This document shows positions 42,980-53,366 of a stretch of 64,000 nt of DNA, piece by piece. Source of the DNA: Microbacterium sp. Root553 (lineage in GTDB: Bacteria > Actinomycetota > Actinomycetes > Actinomycetales > Microbacteriaceae); NCBI RefSeq assembly GCF_001426995.1, contig NZ_LMFY01000001.1:2167675-2231674 (forward strand), written 5' to 3'. The notes beneath the pieces were generated by a model. That model searched no databases, was not told the origin of the DNA, and saw only the letters and a program-made list of their open reading frames with translations. Numbering within the stretch: position 1 is the stretch's first letter; the number at the start of each line of letters is the position of its first letter. Position numbers and translations under genes: made by a program.

Positions 42980-43777
42980 GTGACCCGTACCTGGACCCCC
43001 GGAACCGCCGATGAGGCGCTTCGTGCGATCGCCGCGACGCCGCGACTCGTCGTCGCCCTCGATTTCGACGGCACGGCGTCACCGCTCGTCCCCGACCCGA
43101 TGGCGGCACGCGCACTGCCGGAGGTGGCGGCCCAGGTCGCGCGACTCGCGGCGATGCCCGACACGATCGTCGCCTACGTCTCGGGGCGCAGCATGCACGA
43201 CCTCCGTGAGATCACGGAGCACACCGACGACTCGCCCATCGCTCTCGCAGGCTCCCATGGCGCCCAGTACTGGTTCCCCGGAACGGGCGAGGCCGACGCG
43301 ACGGGGCCGGACACCGCCGAGGGTGACCGCGAGGAGCTGTGGGCGGCTGCGCGGCCCATCATCGATCGTCACGAGGGCGCCGAGTTCGAGCCCAAGACGT
43401 TCGGGATGGGCGTGCACACCCGCACCGCGACCGGGGAGGTCGAGAAAGAGGTGTTCGCCGAGATCGACGCGCTCGTCGCCGAACGCTTCCCGCACTGGCG
43501 TCGACGCGCCGGACACCGTGTGCTCGAGTTCTCGTCGCGCACCGAGGGCAAGGATGCCGCGATGGCGGCCCTCCGCGAGCGGTTCGATGCGACCGGCATC
43601 CTGTTCGCCGGCGACGACGTCACCGACGAGGACGCGATGCGGGTGCTGACCGACGGAGATCTCGGCGTGCGCGTGGGCCCGGGGGACAGCGCCGCCGTGC
43701 TCCGTGTGGGGAATCCACAAGAGATGGCCCAGCTTCTGGAGGCGCTCGCGGACGAGCGCGCCTCTCGGCGGGAATAG
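42980..43777 (+). CDS. otsB: Trehalose-6-phosphate phosphatase
   Basis: Releases free trehalose from the OtsA product. 265 residues, HAD superfamily: nucleophile Asp28 and acid/base Asp30 in ALDFDGTASPLV, AYVSGRSMHDL (motif II Ser), ALAGSHGAQYW, the Lys in RTEGKDAAM and FAGDDVTDEDAM (motif IV). GTG start after GGAGACCC. It ends 9 bp before ilvD, which has its own promoter. Confidence 0.95.
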   Translation: MTRTWTPGTADEALRAIAATPRLVVALDFDGTASPLVPDPMAARALPEVAAQVARLAAMPDTIVAYVSGRSMHDLREITEHTDDSPIALAGSHGAQYWFPGTGEADATGPDTAEGDREELWAAARPIIDRHEGAEFEPKTFGMGVHTRTATGEVEKEVFAEIDALVAERFPHWRRRAGHRVLEFSSRTEGKDAAMAALRERFDATGILFAGDDVTDEDAMRVLTDGDLGVRVGPGDSAAVLRVGNPQEMAQLLEALADERASRRE

Positions 43778-43780
43778 ACT
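43775..43780 (+). promoter_or_regulatory. Leaderless-type -10 of ilvD
   Basis: TAGACT begins inside the otsB stop codon and ends 6 nt before the ilvD ATG. Confidence 0.6.
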
Positions 43781-43786
43781 TCCGTC

Positions 43787-45505
43787 ATGTCCTCGCATGA
43801 TCCCTCCAGCAGCGCGCCCATCGACATCAAGCCCCGCAGTCGTGTCGTCACCGACGGCATCGAAGCGACGACCTCCCGAGGCATGCTCCGTGCCGTCGGC
43901 ATGGGAGACGCGGACTGGGACAAGCCGCAGATCGGCATCGCGTCCAGCTGGAACGAGATCACGCCCTGCAACCTGAGCCTCGACCGTCTGGCGCAGGGCG
44001 CCAAGGAAGGCGTGCACTCGGGCGGCGGCTACCCGCTGCAGTTCGGCACCATCTCCGTGTCGGACGGCATCTCGATGGGACACGAGGGGATGCACTTCTC
44101 CCTCGTGTCGCGCGAGGTCATCGCCGACTCGGTCGAGACCGTGATGATGGCCGAGCGGCTCGACGGATCCGTCCTGCTGGCCGGCTGTGACAAGTCGATC
44201 CCCGGCATGCTGATGGCCAGCGCCCGTCTGGACCTGTCGAGCGTGTTCCTGTACGCGGGATCGATCGCTCCGGGGTGGGTCAAGCTCTCCGACGGCACCG
44301 AGAAGGACGTCACGATCATCGACTCGTTCGAGGCCGTCGGCGCCTGCCGCGCCGGGCTCATGAGCGAAGAGGACCTCAAGCGCATCGAGTGCGCGATCGC
44401 CCCCGGCGAGGGCGCCTGCGGTGGCATGTACACCGCCAACACGATGGCATCCGTCGCCGAAGCGCTCGGTCTGAGCCTGCCGGGATCGGCTGCGCCGCCC
44501 GCGGCCGACCGGCGTCGCGACTACTTCGCGCACCGCTCGGGCGAAGCCGTCGTCAACCTGCTCCGCCAGGGGATCACGACCCGTGACATCCTCACCAAGG
44601 AGGCGTTCGAGAACGCGATCGCCCTCGCGATGGCACTCGGCGGCTCGACCAACGTGGTGCTGCACCTGCTCGCGATCGCCCGTGAGGCGGAGATCGACCT
44701 CTCGCTGCACGACTTCAACCGCATCGGCGACAAGGTGCCGCACGTCGCCGACATGAAGCCGTTCGGGAAGTACGTCATGAACGACGTCGACCGCCACGGC
44801 GGCATCCCGGTGATCATGAAGGCGATGCTCGACGAGGGGCTGCTGCACGGCGATGCCCTCACCGTCACCGGCAAGACTCTGGCGGAGAACCTCGCGGACC
44901 TCGACCCGCAGCCGATCGACGGCGAGGTCATCCACACCTTCGACAACCCGATCCACGCGACCGGCGGCCTGACGATCCTGCACGGCTCGCTGGCTCCTGA
45001 GGGCGCCGTCGTCAAGACCGCGGGCTTCGATGCCGCGGTCTTCGAAGGCCCCGCACGGGTCTTCGAGCGCGAGCGCGCGGCGATGGATGCCGTGGCGAAC
45101 GGCGAGATCGAGGCGGGCACCGTGATCGTGATCCGTTACGAGGGTCCGAAGGGCGGACCCGGCATGCGCGAGATGCTCGCGATCACCGCGGCCATCAAGG
45201 GCGCAGGGCTCGGAAAAGATGTACTACTCTTGACTGACGGACGATTCTCAGGCGGCACAACCGGCCTGTGCATCGGCCACATAGCACCCGAAGCGGTGGA
45301 CGCAGGTCCTATCGCCTTCGTGCGCGATGGTGATCTGATACGGGTCGATATCGCAGCTCGCTCTCTCGACCTACTCGTCGACGAGGCGGAGCTCGCCTCC
45401 CGCCGTTCTGGCTGGGAGCCGCTACCCCCGCGCTATACCCGTGGCGTCCTTGCCAAGTACTCGCGCCTGGTGCGGTCCGCCGCCGAAGGCGCGACGACCG
45501 GCTGA
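43787..45505 (+). CDS. ilvD: Dihydroxy-acid dehydratase
   Basis: Iron-sulphur enzyme that dehydrates dihydroxy acids to the 2-keto precursors of valine and isoleucine. 572 residues; the cluster cysteines are visible in [25 protein letters not shown] and [15 protein letters not shown], and the C-terminal [16 protein letters not shown] is typical. The final 90 codons use more A/T-ending codons than the rest of the gene, a small local shift without obvious meaning. It starts the ilv block, ahead of ilvB. Confidence 0.96.
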   Translation: MSSHDPSSSAPIDIKPRSRVVTDGIEATTSRGMLRAVGMGDADWDKPQIGIASSWNEITPCNLSLDRLAQGAKEGVHSGGGYPLQFGTISVSDGISMGHEGMHFSLVSREVIADSVETVMMAERLDGSVLLAGCDKSIPGMLMASARLDLSSVFLYAGSIAPGWVKLSDGTEKDVTIIDSFEAVGACRAGLMSEEDLKRIECAIAPGEGACGGMYTANTMASVAEALGLSLPGSAAPPAADRRRDYFAHRSGEAVVNLLRQGITTRDILTKEAFENAIALAMALGGSTNVVLHLLAIAREAEIDLSLHDFNRIGDKVPHVADMKPFGKYVMNDVDRHGGIPVIMKAMLDEGLLHGDALTVTGKTLAENLADLDPQPIDGEVIHTFDNPIHATGGLTILHGSLAPEGAVVKTAGFDAAVFEGPARVFERERAAMDAVANGEIEAGTVIVIRYEGPKGGPGMREMLAITAAIKGAGLGKDVLLLTDGRFSGGTTGLCIGHIAPEAVDAGPIAFVRDGDLIRVDIAARSLDLLVDEAELASRRSGWEPLPPRYTRGVLAKYSRLVRSAAEGATTG

Positions 45506-45559
45506 TCCGCGTCGGCCTCCGGCTTCCGACGTCGCCACCAGACCATCAGAAGGAATCTC

Positions 45560-47362
45560 ATGACTGCTGACACCGTCTCGGCTGTGCCGAGGCCCCCCGC
45601 ACCCAAGTCGGCCGCGCCGGAGATCACAGGCGCCGAGGCCGTGGTCCGTACGCTCGAGCTCCTCGGCATCACCGATGTCTTCGGGCTTCCCGGCGGCGCC
45701 ATCCTCCCCGTCTACGACCCGCTCATGGACGCGAAGGACCTCCGTCACATCCTCGTCCGCCACGAGCAGGGAGCCGGGCACGCCGCAGAGGGGTACGCCT
45801 CCTCCTCCGGCAAGGTCGGCGTCTGCATCGCGACCTCGGGCCCCGGGGCCACGAACCTCGTCACCGCGATCGCCGACGCGTACATGGACTCCGTGCCGTT
45901 GCTGGCCATCACCGGGCAGGTGTTCTCGACCCTCATGGGGACGGACGCCTTCCAGGAGGCGGACATCGTCGGCATCACGATGCCGGTGACCAAGCACTCC
46001 TTCCTCGTGAAGGACGCGTCCGAGATCCCCGGTGCCATCGCGGCCGCCTACGAGATCGCCTCCACGGGGCGTCCCGGACCGGTTCTGGTCGACATCACCA
46101 AGGACGCCCAGCAGGCGATCGCGCCGTTCATCTGGCCCGCCAAGATCGACCTGCCCGGCTACCGACCGGTGACCAAGGCGCACGGCAAGCAGATCCAGGC
46201 CGCGGCCGCTCTTCTCGCCGACGCCAAGAAGCCCGTGCTCTACGTGGGCGGCGGTGTGATCCGCGGCCGCGCGTCGAAGGAGCTGCTCGCGCTGGCCGAG
46301 ACGACCAACGCACCGGTCGTCACGACCCTGATGGCCCGCGGCGCCTTCCCGGACTCCCACCAGCAGCACCTCGGCATGCCGGGAATGCACGGCACGGTCC
46401 CGGCCGTGCTGGCGCTGCAGGAAGCAGACCTCATCGTGTCGCTCGGCGCGCGGTTCGACGACCGCGTGACGGGCAAGGCCGCGCTGTTCGCACCGAACGC
46501 GAAGGTCGTGCACGTCGACATCGACCCCGCCGAGATCTCGAAGATCCGCATGGCCGACGTCCCGATCGTGGGCGACGTCCGCGACGTGATGGTCGACCTC
46601 GAGTCCGCCTTCCGCACCGCGACGAGCACGACGACTCCCGACACCGAGGAGTGGTGGTCGTACCTCGACGGGCTGCGCACCGAGTTCCCGCTCGGGTATG
46701 CGCCGACCACCGACGGTCTGCTGGCACCCCAGCACGTGATCCAGCGCATCGGAGAGCTCACGGGGCCCGAGGGGATCTACGCGGCCGGCGTCGGTCAGCA
46801 CCAGATGTGGGCGGCCCAGTTCATCAAGTACGAGCGCCCCAACTCCTGGCTGAACTCCGGGGGAGCGGGCACGATGGGCTACTCGGTTCCCGCGGCCATG
46901 GGCGCCAAGGTCGCCGAGCCCCACCGCACGGTGTGGGCGATCGACGGCGACGGATGCTTCCAGATGACCAATCAGGAACTCGCGACCTGCGCGATCAACA
47001 ACATCCCGATCAAGGTCGCGATCATCAACAACTCCTCGCTGGGCATGGTGCGCCAGTGGCAGACGCTGTTCTACGACGGCCGTCACTCGAACACCGATCT
47101 GAACACGGGCCACGGCACCGTGCGCATCCCCGACTTCGTGAAGCTGGCCGAGGCCTACGGCTGCCTCGCGATCCGGGTGGAGAAGGAGGAGGAGGTGGAC
47201 GCCGCGATCACGCTCGCCCTCGAGACGAACGATCGTCCGGTGGTCATCGACTTCGTGGTCAGCGCCGACTCCATGGTGTGGCCGATGGTTCCGCAGGGCG
47301 TCAGCAACAGCTACGTCCAGTACGCCCGCGAGCACGCGCCCGCCTTCGACGAGGAGGACTGA
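45560..47362 (+). CDS. ilvB: Acetolactate synthase large subunit
   Basis: Thiamine-diphosphate enzyme condensing pyruvate with pyruvate or 2-ketobutyrate, first common step of branched-chain amino acid synthesis. 600 residues: catalytic Glu in [17 protein letters not shown] region, and the ThDP motif [24 protein letters not shown] with GDG...NN. ATG follows AGAAGGAATCTC. No leader peptide or attenuator is visible in the short gap after ilvD. The regulatory subunit follows after 2 bp. Confidence 0.97.
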   Translation: MTADTVSAVPRPPAPKSAAPEITGAEAVVRTLELLGITDVFGLPGGAILPVYDPLMDAKDLRHILVRHEQGAGHAAEGYASSSGKVGVCIATSGPGATNLVTAIADAYMDSVPLLAITGQVFSTLMGTDAFQEADIVGITMPVTKHSFLVKDASEIPGAIAAAYEIASTGRPGPVLVDITKDAQQAIAPFIWPAKIDLPGYRPVTKAHGKQIQAAAALLADAKKPVLYVGGGVIRGRASKELLALAETTNAPVVTTLMARGAFPDSHQQHLGMPGMHGTVPAVLALQEADLIVSLGARFDDRVTGKAALFAPNAKVVHVDIDPAEISKIRMADVPIVGDVRDVMVDLESAFRTATSTTTPDTEEWWSYLDGLRTEFPLGYAPTTDGLLAPQHVIQRIGELTGPEGIYAAGVGQHQMWAAQFIKYERPNSWLNSGGAGTMGYSVPAAMGAKVAEPHRTVWAIDGDGCFQMTNQELATCAINNIPIKVAIINNSSLGMVRQWQTLFYDGRHSNTDLNTGHGTVRIPDFVKLAEAYGCLAIRVEKEEEVDAAITLALETNDRPVVIDFVVSADSMVWPMVPQGVSNSYVQYAREHAPAFDEED

Positions 47363-47364
47363 CC

Positions 47365-48950
<1,586 letters not shown>

Positions 48951-48966
48951 TCCGACGACTCACGCA

Positions 48967-49006
48967 CGACAGAACGGGCATCCCTTCGGGGGTGCCCGTT
49001 CTGTCG
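48967..49006. terminator. Terminator after ilvC
   Basis: 18-bp stem with a TTCG tetraloop and one G-T pair; the arms begin CGACAGAACGGG and end CCCGTTCTGTCG. It could also serve the converging gene at 49031. Confidence 0.85.
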
Positions 49007-49030
49007 TCCGCACGACCGCGTCCGGCGGTG

Positions 49031-49963
49031 CTACTCGGCCGGAGCGTCGTCGATCACGGGAGGCGCGTCTTCCCCGTTCGTCCACACGGGCGCCGGGAGG
49101 ACGGTGTCCACCGCCCCGCCCTGGATCTCGCGCAGTGCATCTTCGATCTCGTCGGCGTTCTGCGGCACGGCGAGTCCGCAGGCCTTCAGCTCGGAGGCGA
49201 ATTTGAGCGTCAGGCGGATCTTGCCCGCCTCCACCGCCTGCGCGGTCGTTCCGGTGCGCTTCTCGCTTCCGGTCTGGATGTCGGAGACGCTGTCGCACAC
49301 GTGGTAGACCGATCCGCCGTCGACCCAGACCACCTCGTCCTCGCCGAGCAGCTGGATCACCGCCGACTGATCGGCCGTGTACTTCTCGACCGACGGCGGC
49401 GAGAAGTCGACGCCGATCACCGCGGCGATCACGGCGAGCACGATGCCGACGATGCCTGCCGTGGCCTTCTGGCCCTTGTCCATGTCCTTGTTCAGGAAGA
49501 TGAGGATGATCAGCGGCAGGAAGGCGATGATCGCGATGATCGCGCCGAGCTGGTTCTGCACGAAGAACCGCAGGGTCTCCGCCCGACGCGCAGGGTCGAG
49601 GCGGTTCGCCTTCTTCCAGAGGATCGAGCCGGTGATCGCGAGTGCGGCGATCACGACGAGCAGCACGAGGAGTGCGATGAAGGCCCACTGCGGGAACTGC
49701 GCGGTGGCGCCCTGCGCCTCGAGGAGTCCCGTGTCGGGATCGCGCACGAGAGTCCCGTCGGCACCGACGAACTCGCGCTGACGCAGGAGCCAGAAGATGG
49801 CCACCGCTTCCGCCGCGATCGCGAGAACCCAGACGGCGACGGCGATCCAGCGGTAGGTGGTCGCCGTCGACCGCGCCGCGGCGGTCGGCATCCATCCGGC
49901 GGACGGATCCCGGACCTGGTCGGTCGGGTCCGACGACTCGTCACTCTTGCTCTGCTCGGCCAC
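49031..49963 (-). CDS. Membrane protein of unknown function
   Basis: 310 residues: hydrophilic start (1-36), a helix at about 39-58, a loop, helices near 93-114, 138-155 and 168-184, then a 125-residue soluble C-terminal domain (from SPPSVEKYTADQ) with Cys residues in YHVCDSV and LKACGLA. No family recognised. The GTG start has GGAGGGATC upstream. Convergent with ilvC and divergent from the two small membrane-protein genes at 50040. Confidence 0.72.
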   Translation of the reverse strand: MAEQSKSDESSDPTDQVRDPSAGWMPTAAARSTATTYRWIAVAVWVLAIAAEAVAIFWLLRQREFVGADGTLVRDPDTGLLEAQGATAQFPQWAFIALLVLLVVIAALAITGSILWKKANRLDPARRAETLRFFVQNQLGAIIAIIAFLPLIILIFLNKDMDKGQKATAGIVGIVLAVIAAVIGVDFSPPSVEKYTADQSAVIQLLGEDEVVWVDGGSVYHVCDSVSDIQTGSEKRTGTTAQAVEAGKIRLTLKFASELKACGLAVPQNADEIEDALREIQGGAVDTVLPAPVWTNGEDAPPVIDDAPAE

Positions 49964-50027
49964 GGTGATCCCTCCGGACGCGGGCCCCGGTGGCCCGGAT
50001 GCCCTGAGCATAGTGGACGACGTGTTC

Positions 50028-50033
50028 TACGCT
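50028..50033 (+). promoter_or_regulatory. Leaderless-type -10 of the gene at 50040
   Basis: TACGCT ends 6 nt before the ATG, which decides this start over the longer frame upstream. Confidence 0.55.
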
Positions 50034-50039
50034 GGGGGC

Positions 50040-50561
50040 ATGAATTCCGATTCCGACGATGCGCTGAGCTGGGATGGCGATGAGGGCAGTGCTCGTGGGG
50101 AGCCTGTTCGGAAGAAGCCCGCGCGGACGCCCTCGGGGTCTGCTGCGACTGCGTCGAGCGAGCGCCCCGCCGACGACCCCACCTTGCCCGAGGGATGGAA
50201 TGCCGTCGGCAGGGGGAGCGCCGACGTCGGGCGCCCCCAGAACGAGGACGAAGACGAGCGTCCAGCGCTCAGCACGGGGATGCTCCTGACTCTCGGAGTC
50301 ATCGGCGGCGTCTACCTGCTCTACAGCATCGGATGGGTCGTGGGCGGCATGAGGCTCAAGCCTCTCGCCAATCTGATCGTCGCCGATGCCATGTACGTGC
50401 CGTGGTTCGTGCTCGCCGTCGCCGCCCCCGCGCTGTGGTTCCTCGCCGTGTGGGTGCTGACCCGCGCGAGGGCAGGCTGGATCCGCGTCGCGCTCCTGCT
50501 CCTCGGGGTCGTGCTTCTCGTGCCCTGGCCCTTCGTGACCGTGGGGGTGATCGGATCATGA
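50040..50561 (+). CDS. Small membrane protein with an acidic N-terminal tail
   Basis: 173 residues: a low-complexity, acidic cytoplasm-type N-terminus (1-76), then about three membrane helices (79-102, 117-138, 145-168). No family recognised. Its stop overlaps the next gene's ATG by 4 nt, so the two are co-translated and may form a complex. Confidence 0.7.
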   Translation: MNSDSDDALSWDGDEGSARGEPVRKKPARTPSGSAATASSERPADDPTLPEGWNAVGRGSADVGRPQNEDEDERPALSTGMLLTLGVIGGVYLLYSIGWVVGGMRLKPLANLIVADAMYVPWFVLAVAAPALWFLAVWVLTRARAGWIRVALLLLGVVLLVPWPFVTVGVIGS

Positions 50562-50911
50562 CCGCGCAGCAGATCGACGCGCCGCGTTCCTCGCCGTCGC
50601 CGAAGTGGCTCAGCGCTCTCGTGCTGGGACTGGCGGGCCTCTTCTACGCCTACGCGATCTGGAACGCCGTGGCGCATCTCGTCTCGATGGCGCAGAGCGG
50701 ACTCACCGGCGTCGGCTGGCTGACGCTGGGCTTCGGAGTGGTCTTCCCGGCGCTCGTGTTCGTGTTCGCCTACGTGATCGGCAGGCGCCGCCGCGCCGCA
50801 GAGCTCGGTCTCGTCCTGCTCGCGGGTCTGGGCGTGGTGGCGGTGTTCTGGCTGAGCCTGATCGGCTACAGCATCCTCAACATGTCGGATCTGGTGACGG
50901 TCGCCCCCTGA
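50558..50911 (+). CDS. Small three-helix membrane protein
   Basis: 117 residues with three membrane helices (about 17-45, 54-74, 83-106) and a basic loop GRRRRAAELG. No family recognised. The ATG overlaps the stop of the preceding gene. serA follows 114 bp later. Confidence 0.7.
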   Translation: MTAQQIDAPRSSPSPKWLSALVLGLAGLFYAYAIWNAVAHLVSMAQSGLTGVGWLTLGFGVVFPALVFVFAYVIGRRRRAAELGLVLLAGLGVVAVFWLSLIGYSILNMSDLVTVAP

Positions 50912-51025
50912 CCGCCCCCGTCATACGGCACGGAGCAGCCGGAGCCCTCGGGTACAGTTGACGTGATCGCGCCCCCATGGTGTGCGGCGCATCGGCCCCC
51001 TGTCGCGCTGCCCCGAAGGATCCCT

Positions 51026-52630
51026 GTGCCGAAGCCCGTCGTGCTCATCGCCGAAGTTCTCTCTCCTGCCACCATCGAGGCCCTCGGTCCCGACTTCGAC
51101 GTGCGCAACGTCGACGGCACCGACCGCGAGGCGCTGTTCGCCGCGCTCGCCGACGCCCATGCCGTGCTCATCCGGTCGGCGACGCAGATCGACGAGGAGG
51201 CGCTGACCCATGCGCCGAACCTCAAGGTCGTCGCCCGCGCGGGTGTCGGCCTCGACAACGTCGACATCAAGGCCGCGACAACCGCGGGCGTCATGGTGGT
51301 CAACGCCCCGACCTCCAACATCGTCTCGGCCGCCGAGCTCACCGTGGGACACATCCTCAGCCTCGCCCGCCGCATCCCTGCCGCGCACGCGTCGCTCGCG
51401 GCCGGCGACTGGAAGCGCAGCTCCTTCACGGGCGCCGAGCTCTTCGAGAAGACCGTCGGCATCGTCGGCCTCGGTCGCATCGGCGCTCTCGTCGCGGCCC
51501 GTCTCGCCGCGTTCGACATGCGTGTCGTCGCCTATGACCCCTACGTCACGTCGGCGCGCGCGCAGCAGCTGGGCGTCCAGCTGCTGTCGCTCGACGAGCT
51601 CGTCGCCGAGTCCGACTTCCTGACGATCCACATGCCGAAGACCCCCGAGACCACCGGCATGATCGGTGCCGAGCAGTTCGCAGCCATGAAGCCGACCGCG
51701 TTCGTCGTCAACGTCGCTCGCGGCGGGCTGATCGATGAGGAGGCGCTGCACGCAGCCCTCGTCGCGGGCGAGATCGCCGGCGCGGGTCTCGACGTGTTCA
51801 CCTCCGAGCCCCCGGCCGAGGGCGGCACGGCGCGTCCGCTGCTCGACCTGCCGAACGTGGTCGTCACTCCGCACCTCGGAGCCAGCACGGAGGAGGCACA
51901 GGAGAAGGCCGGCGTGTCCGTCGCCCGCTCGGTGCGTCTGGCCCTGGGCGGCGACCTCGTGCCGGATGCCGTCAACGTCGCCGGCGGCGTGATCGACCCC
52001 TACGTCCGCCCCGGCATCTCGCTCGTCGAGAAGCTCGGACAGATCTTCGCCGCCCTCTCGACCTCGCCGCTCACGAGCCTCGACGTCGAGGTGCACGGCG
52101 AGCTGAACGAGTATGACGTCAGCGTGCTCAAGCTCGCGGCCCTCAAGGGCGTCTTCACGAACATCGTGAGCGAGACGGTCTCATACGTCAACGCGCCTCT
52201 GCTCGCCGAGCAGCGCGGCATCGCCGTGCGTCTGCTGAAGGACGACGTGAGCGACGAGTACCGCAACGTGATCACCCTCAGCGGAGCGCTGTCTGACGGG
52301 TCGCAGCTCTCGGTCTCCGGCACCCTGACAGGTCCGAAGCAGTCCGAGAAGCTGGTCGCCATCAACGACCACGCGCTCGAGCTGCCGATCGAGAAGCACC
52401 ACGTCGTGATGCTCTACACCGATCGTCCGGGAATCGTCGCCGTGTACGGGCAGAAGTTCGGTGAGGCCGGCATCAACATCGCCGGCATGCAGATCTCGCG
52501 CCTCGGTGCGGGAGACCAGGCGCTCAGCGTCCTCACGCTGGATTCGCCCGTCTCAGACGAGCTGCTCGACGACGTGCGCGACTCGATCGACGCCGACCTG
52601 TTCCGTCAGATCGAGATCACCGAGGTCTGA
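51026..52630 (+). CDS. serA: D-3-phosphoglycerate dehydrogenase
   Basis: First step of serine synthesis. 534 residues in the long form: substrate and Rossmann domains (VVARAGVGLDNVDIKAAT; GIVGLGRIGALVAARL near 150-165; catalytic NVARGGLIDEEAL and PHLGASTEEAQ), then an allosteric substrate-binding domain and a C-terminal ACT domain (VVMLYTDRPGIVAVYGQKFGEAGINI) for serine inhibition. The GTG start is set by GAAGGA 5 nt upstream; 21 more codons are open before it but have no ribosome site. Confidence 0.95.
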   Translation: MPKPVVLIAEVLSPATIEALGPDFDVRNVDGTDREALFAALADAHAVLIRSATQIDEEALTHAPNLKVVARAGVGLDNVDIKAATTAGVMVVNAPTSNIVSAAELTVGHILSLARRIPAAHASLAAGDWKRSSFTGAELFEKTVGIVGLGRIGALVAARLAAFDMRVVAYDPYVTSARAQQLGVQLLSLDELVAESDFLTIHMPKTPETTGMIGAEQFAAMKPTAFVVNVARGGLIDEEALHAALVAGEIAGAGLDVFTSEPPAEGGTARPLLDLPNVVVTPHLGASTEEAQEKAGVSVARSVRLALGGDLVPDAVNVAGGVIDPYVRPGISLVEKLGQIFAALSTSPLTSLDVEVHGELNEYDVSVLKLAALKGVFTNIVSETVSYVNAPLLAEQRGIAVRLLKDDVSDEYRNVITLSGALSDGSQLSVSGTLTGPKQSEKLVAINDHALELPIEKHHVVMLYTDRPGIVAVYGQKFGEAGINIAGMQISRLGAGDQALSVLTLDSPVSDELLDDVRDSIDADLFRQIEITEV

Positions 52631-52653
52631 GCGGGGGAGTCCCTGCATCAGCG

Positions 52654-52690
52654 GAGCGGGAGGGCGGCCGAGAGGCGGCCTTCCCGCTCT
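52654..52690. terminator. Hairpin between serA and the convergent tetR gene
   Basis: GAGCGGGAGGGCGGCC pairs with GGCGGCCTTCCCGCTC, with one mismatch and one G-T pair. It lies between two convergent stops. Confidence 0.6.
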
Positions 52691-52709
52691 CTGCGTGTGA
52701 GGCCGTGCG

Positions 52710-53255
52710 TCAGGGTGCCGTCGCGCGCAGCACGAGCGCGATCAGGTCGGAGAGCTCGTCGCTGCGGGGGACCAGTCGTTCCGGTCCGTGCACGTCGAGC
52801 GAGTTGTTGAAGTAGAGGCCGTCGCTCAGCAGCATGACGAGGTCGAGGCTCGCCGCATCCCGCACATGGGGACGGATGGTGTCCTCCCATCGGTCGCGAT
52901 TCCTGCGCAGCGCGTCGGCGGCCGGGGCCGAGCCGCCCTGGGCGAGCCTGGTCGCGGCGATCAGGGCGCGATCCAGTGCGTCGTCCTCCATCACGGACGT
53001 GCGCACGTAGTACGCGACGGGTCCCTCTTCGGCTGTCGTCATCCGCTCGAGGTCGGTGGTGGTGAGGGCGTCGAGTCGCTCCAGCAGGCCTGCGGCCAGA
53101 TCGTCCTTCGAGGCGAAATGGTAGAGCAGGCCACCCTTCGAGACCCCGGCGGCGCGGGCGGTGGCCTCGAGCGTCGCGGCGCGTTCGCCGTCTTCGATCA
53201 CGATCGACTCGAATGCGTCCAGCACACGTTCGCGGGCCAGGGGCGGTCGGGGCAT
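52710..53255 (-). CDS. TetR-family transcriptional regulator
   Basis: 181 residues. N-terminal helix-turn-helix (about 4-50: RERVLDAFESIVIEDGERAATLEATARAAGVSKGGLLYHFASKDDL) with the classic recognition helix, then a helical ligand domain. It probably represses the divergent exporter gene and itself through the dyad at 53309-53336. I chose the ATG with AGAGGA upstream; a GTG nine codons earlier lacks a ribosome site. Confidence 0.9.
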   Translation of the reverse strand: MPRPPLARERVLDAFESIVIEDGERAATLEATARAAGVSKGGLLYHFASKDDLAAGLLERLDALTTTDLERMTTAEEGPVAYYVRTSVMEDDALDRALIAATRLAQGGSAPAADALRRNRDRWEDTIRPHVRDAASLDLVMLLSDGLYFNNSLDVHGPERLVPRSDELSDLIALVLRATAP

Positions 53256-53308
53256 GGGGGTCCTCTGTTCGTCGTCCTTCACCGTAACGCGTGGAGATGA
53301 CGATTCTG

Positions 53309-53336
53309 TTACTATACCATCTGGACGGTTTAGTAA
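53309..53336. promoter_or_regulatory. TetR operator between the regulator and exporter genes
   Basis: TTACTATACC, 8-bp spacer, GGTTTAGTAA; 9 of 10 positions pair. It covers a minus-strand TATAGT (53311-53316) and a plus-strand TAGTAA/T, both possible -10s, so one bound repressor would shut both genes. Confidence 0.75.
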
Positions 53337-53366
53337 TCAGGCCGTCACGTTCCTGAGAGGTGTTCC

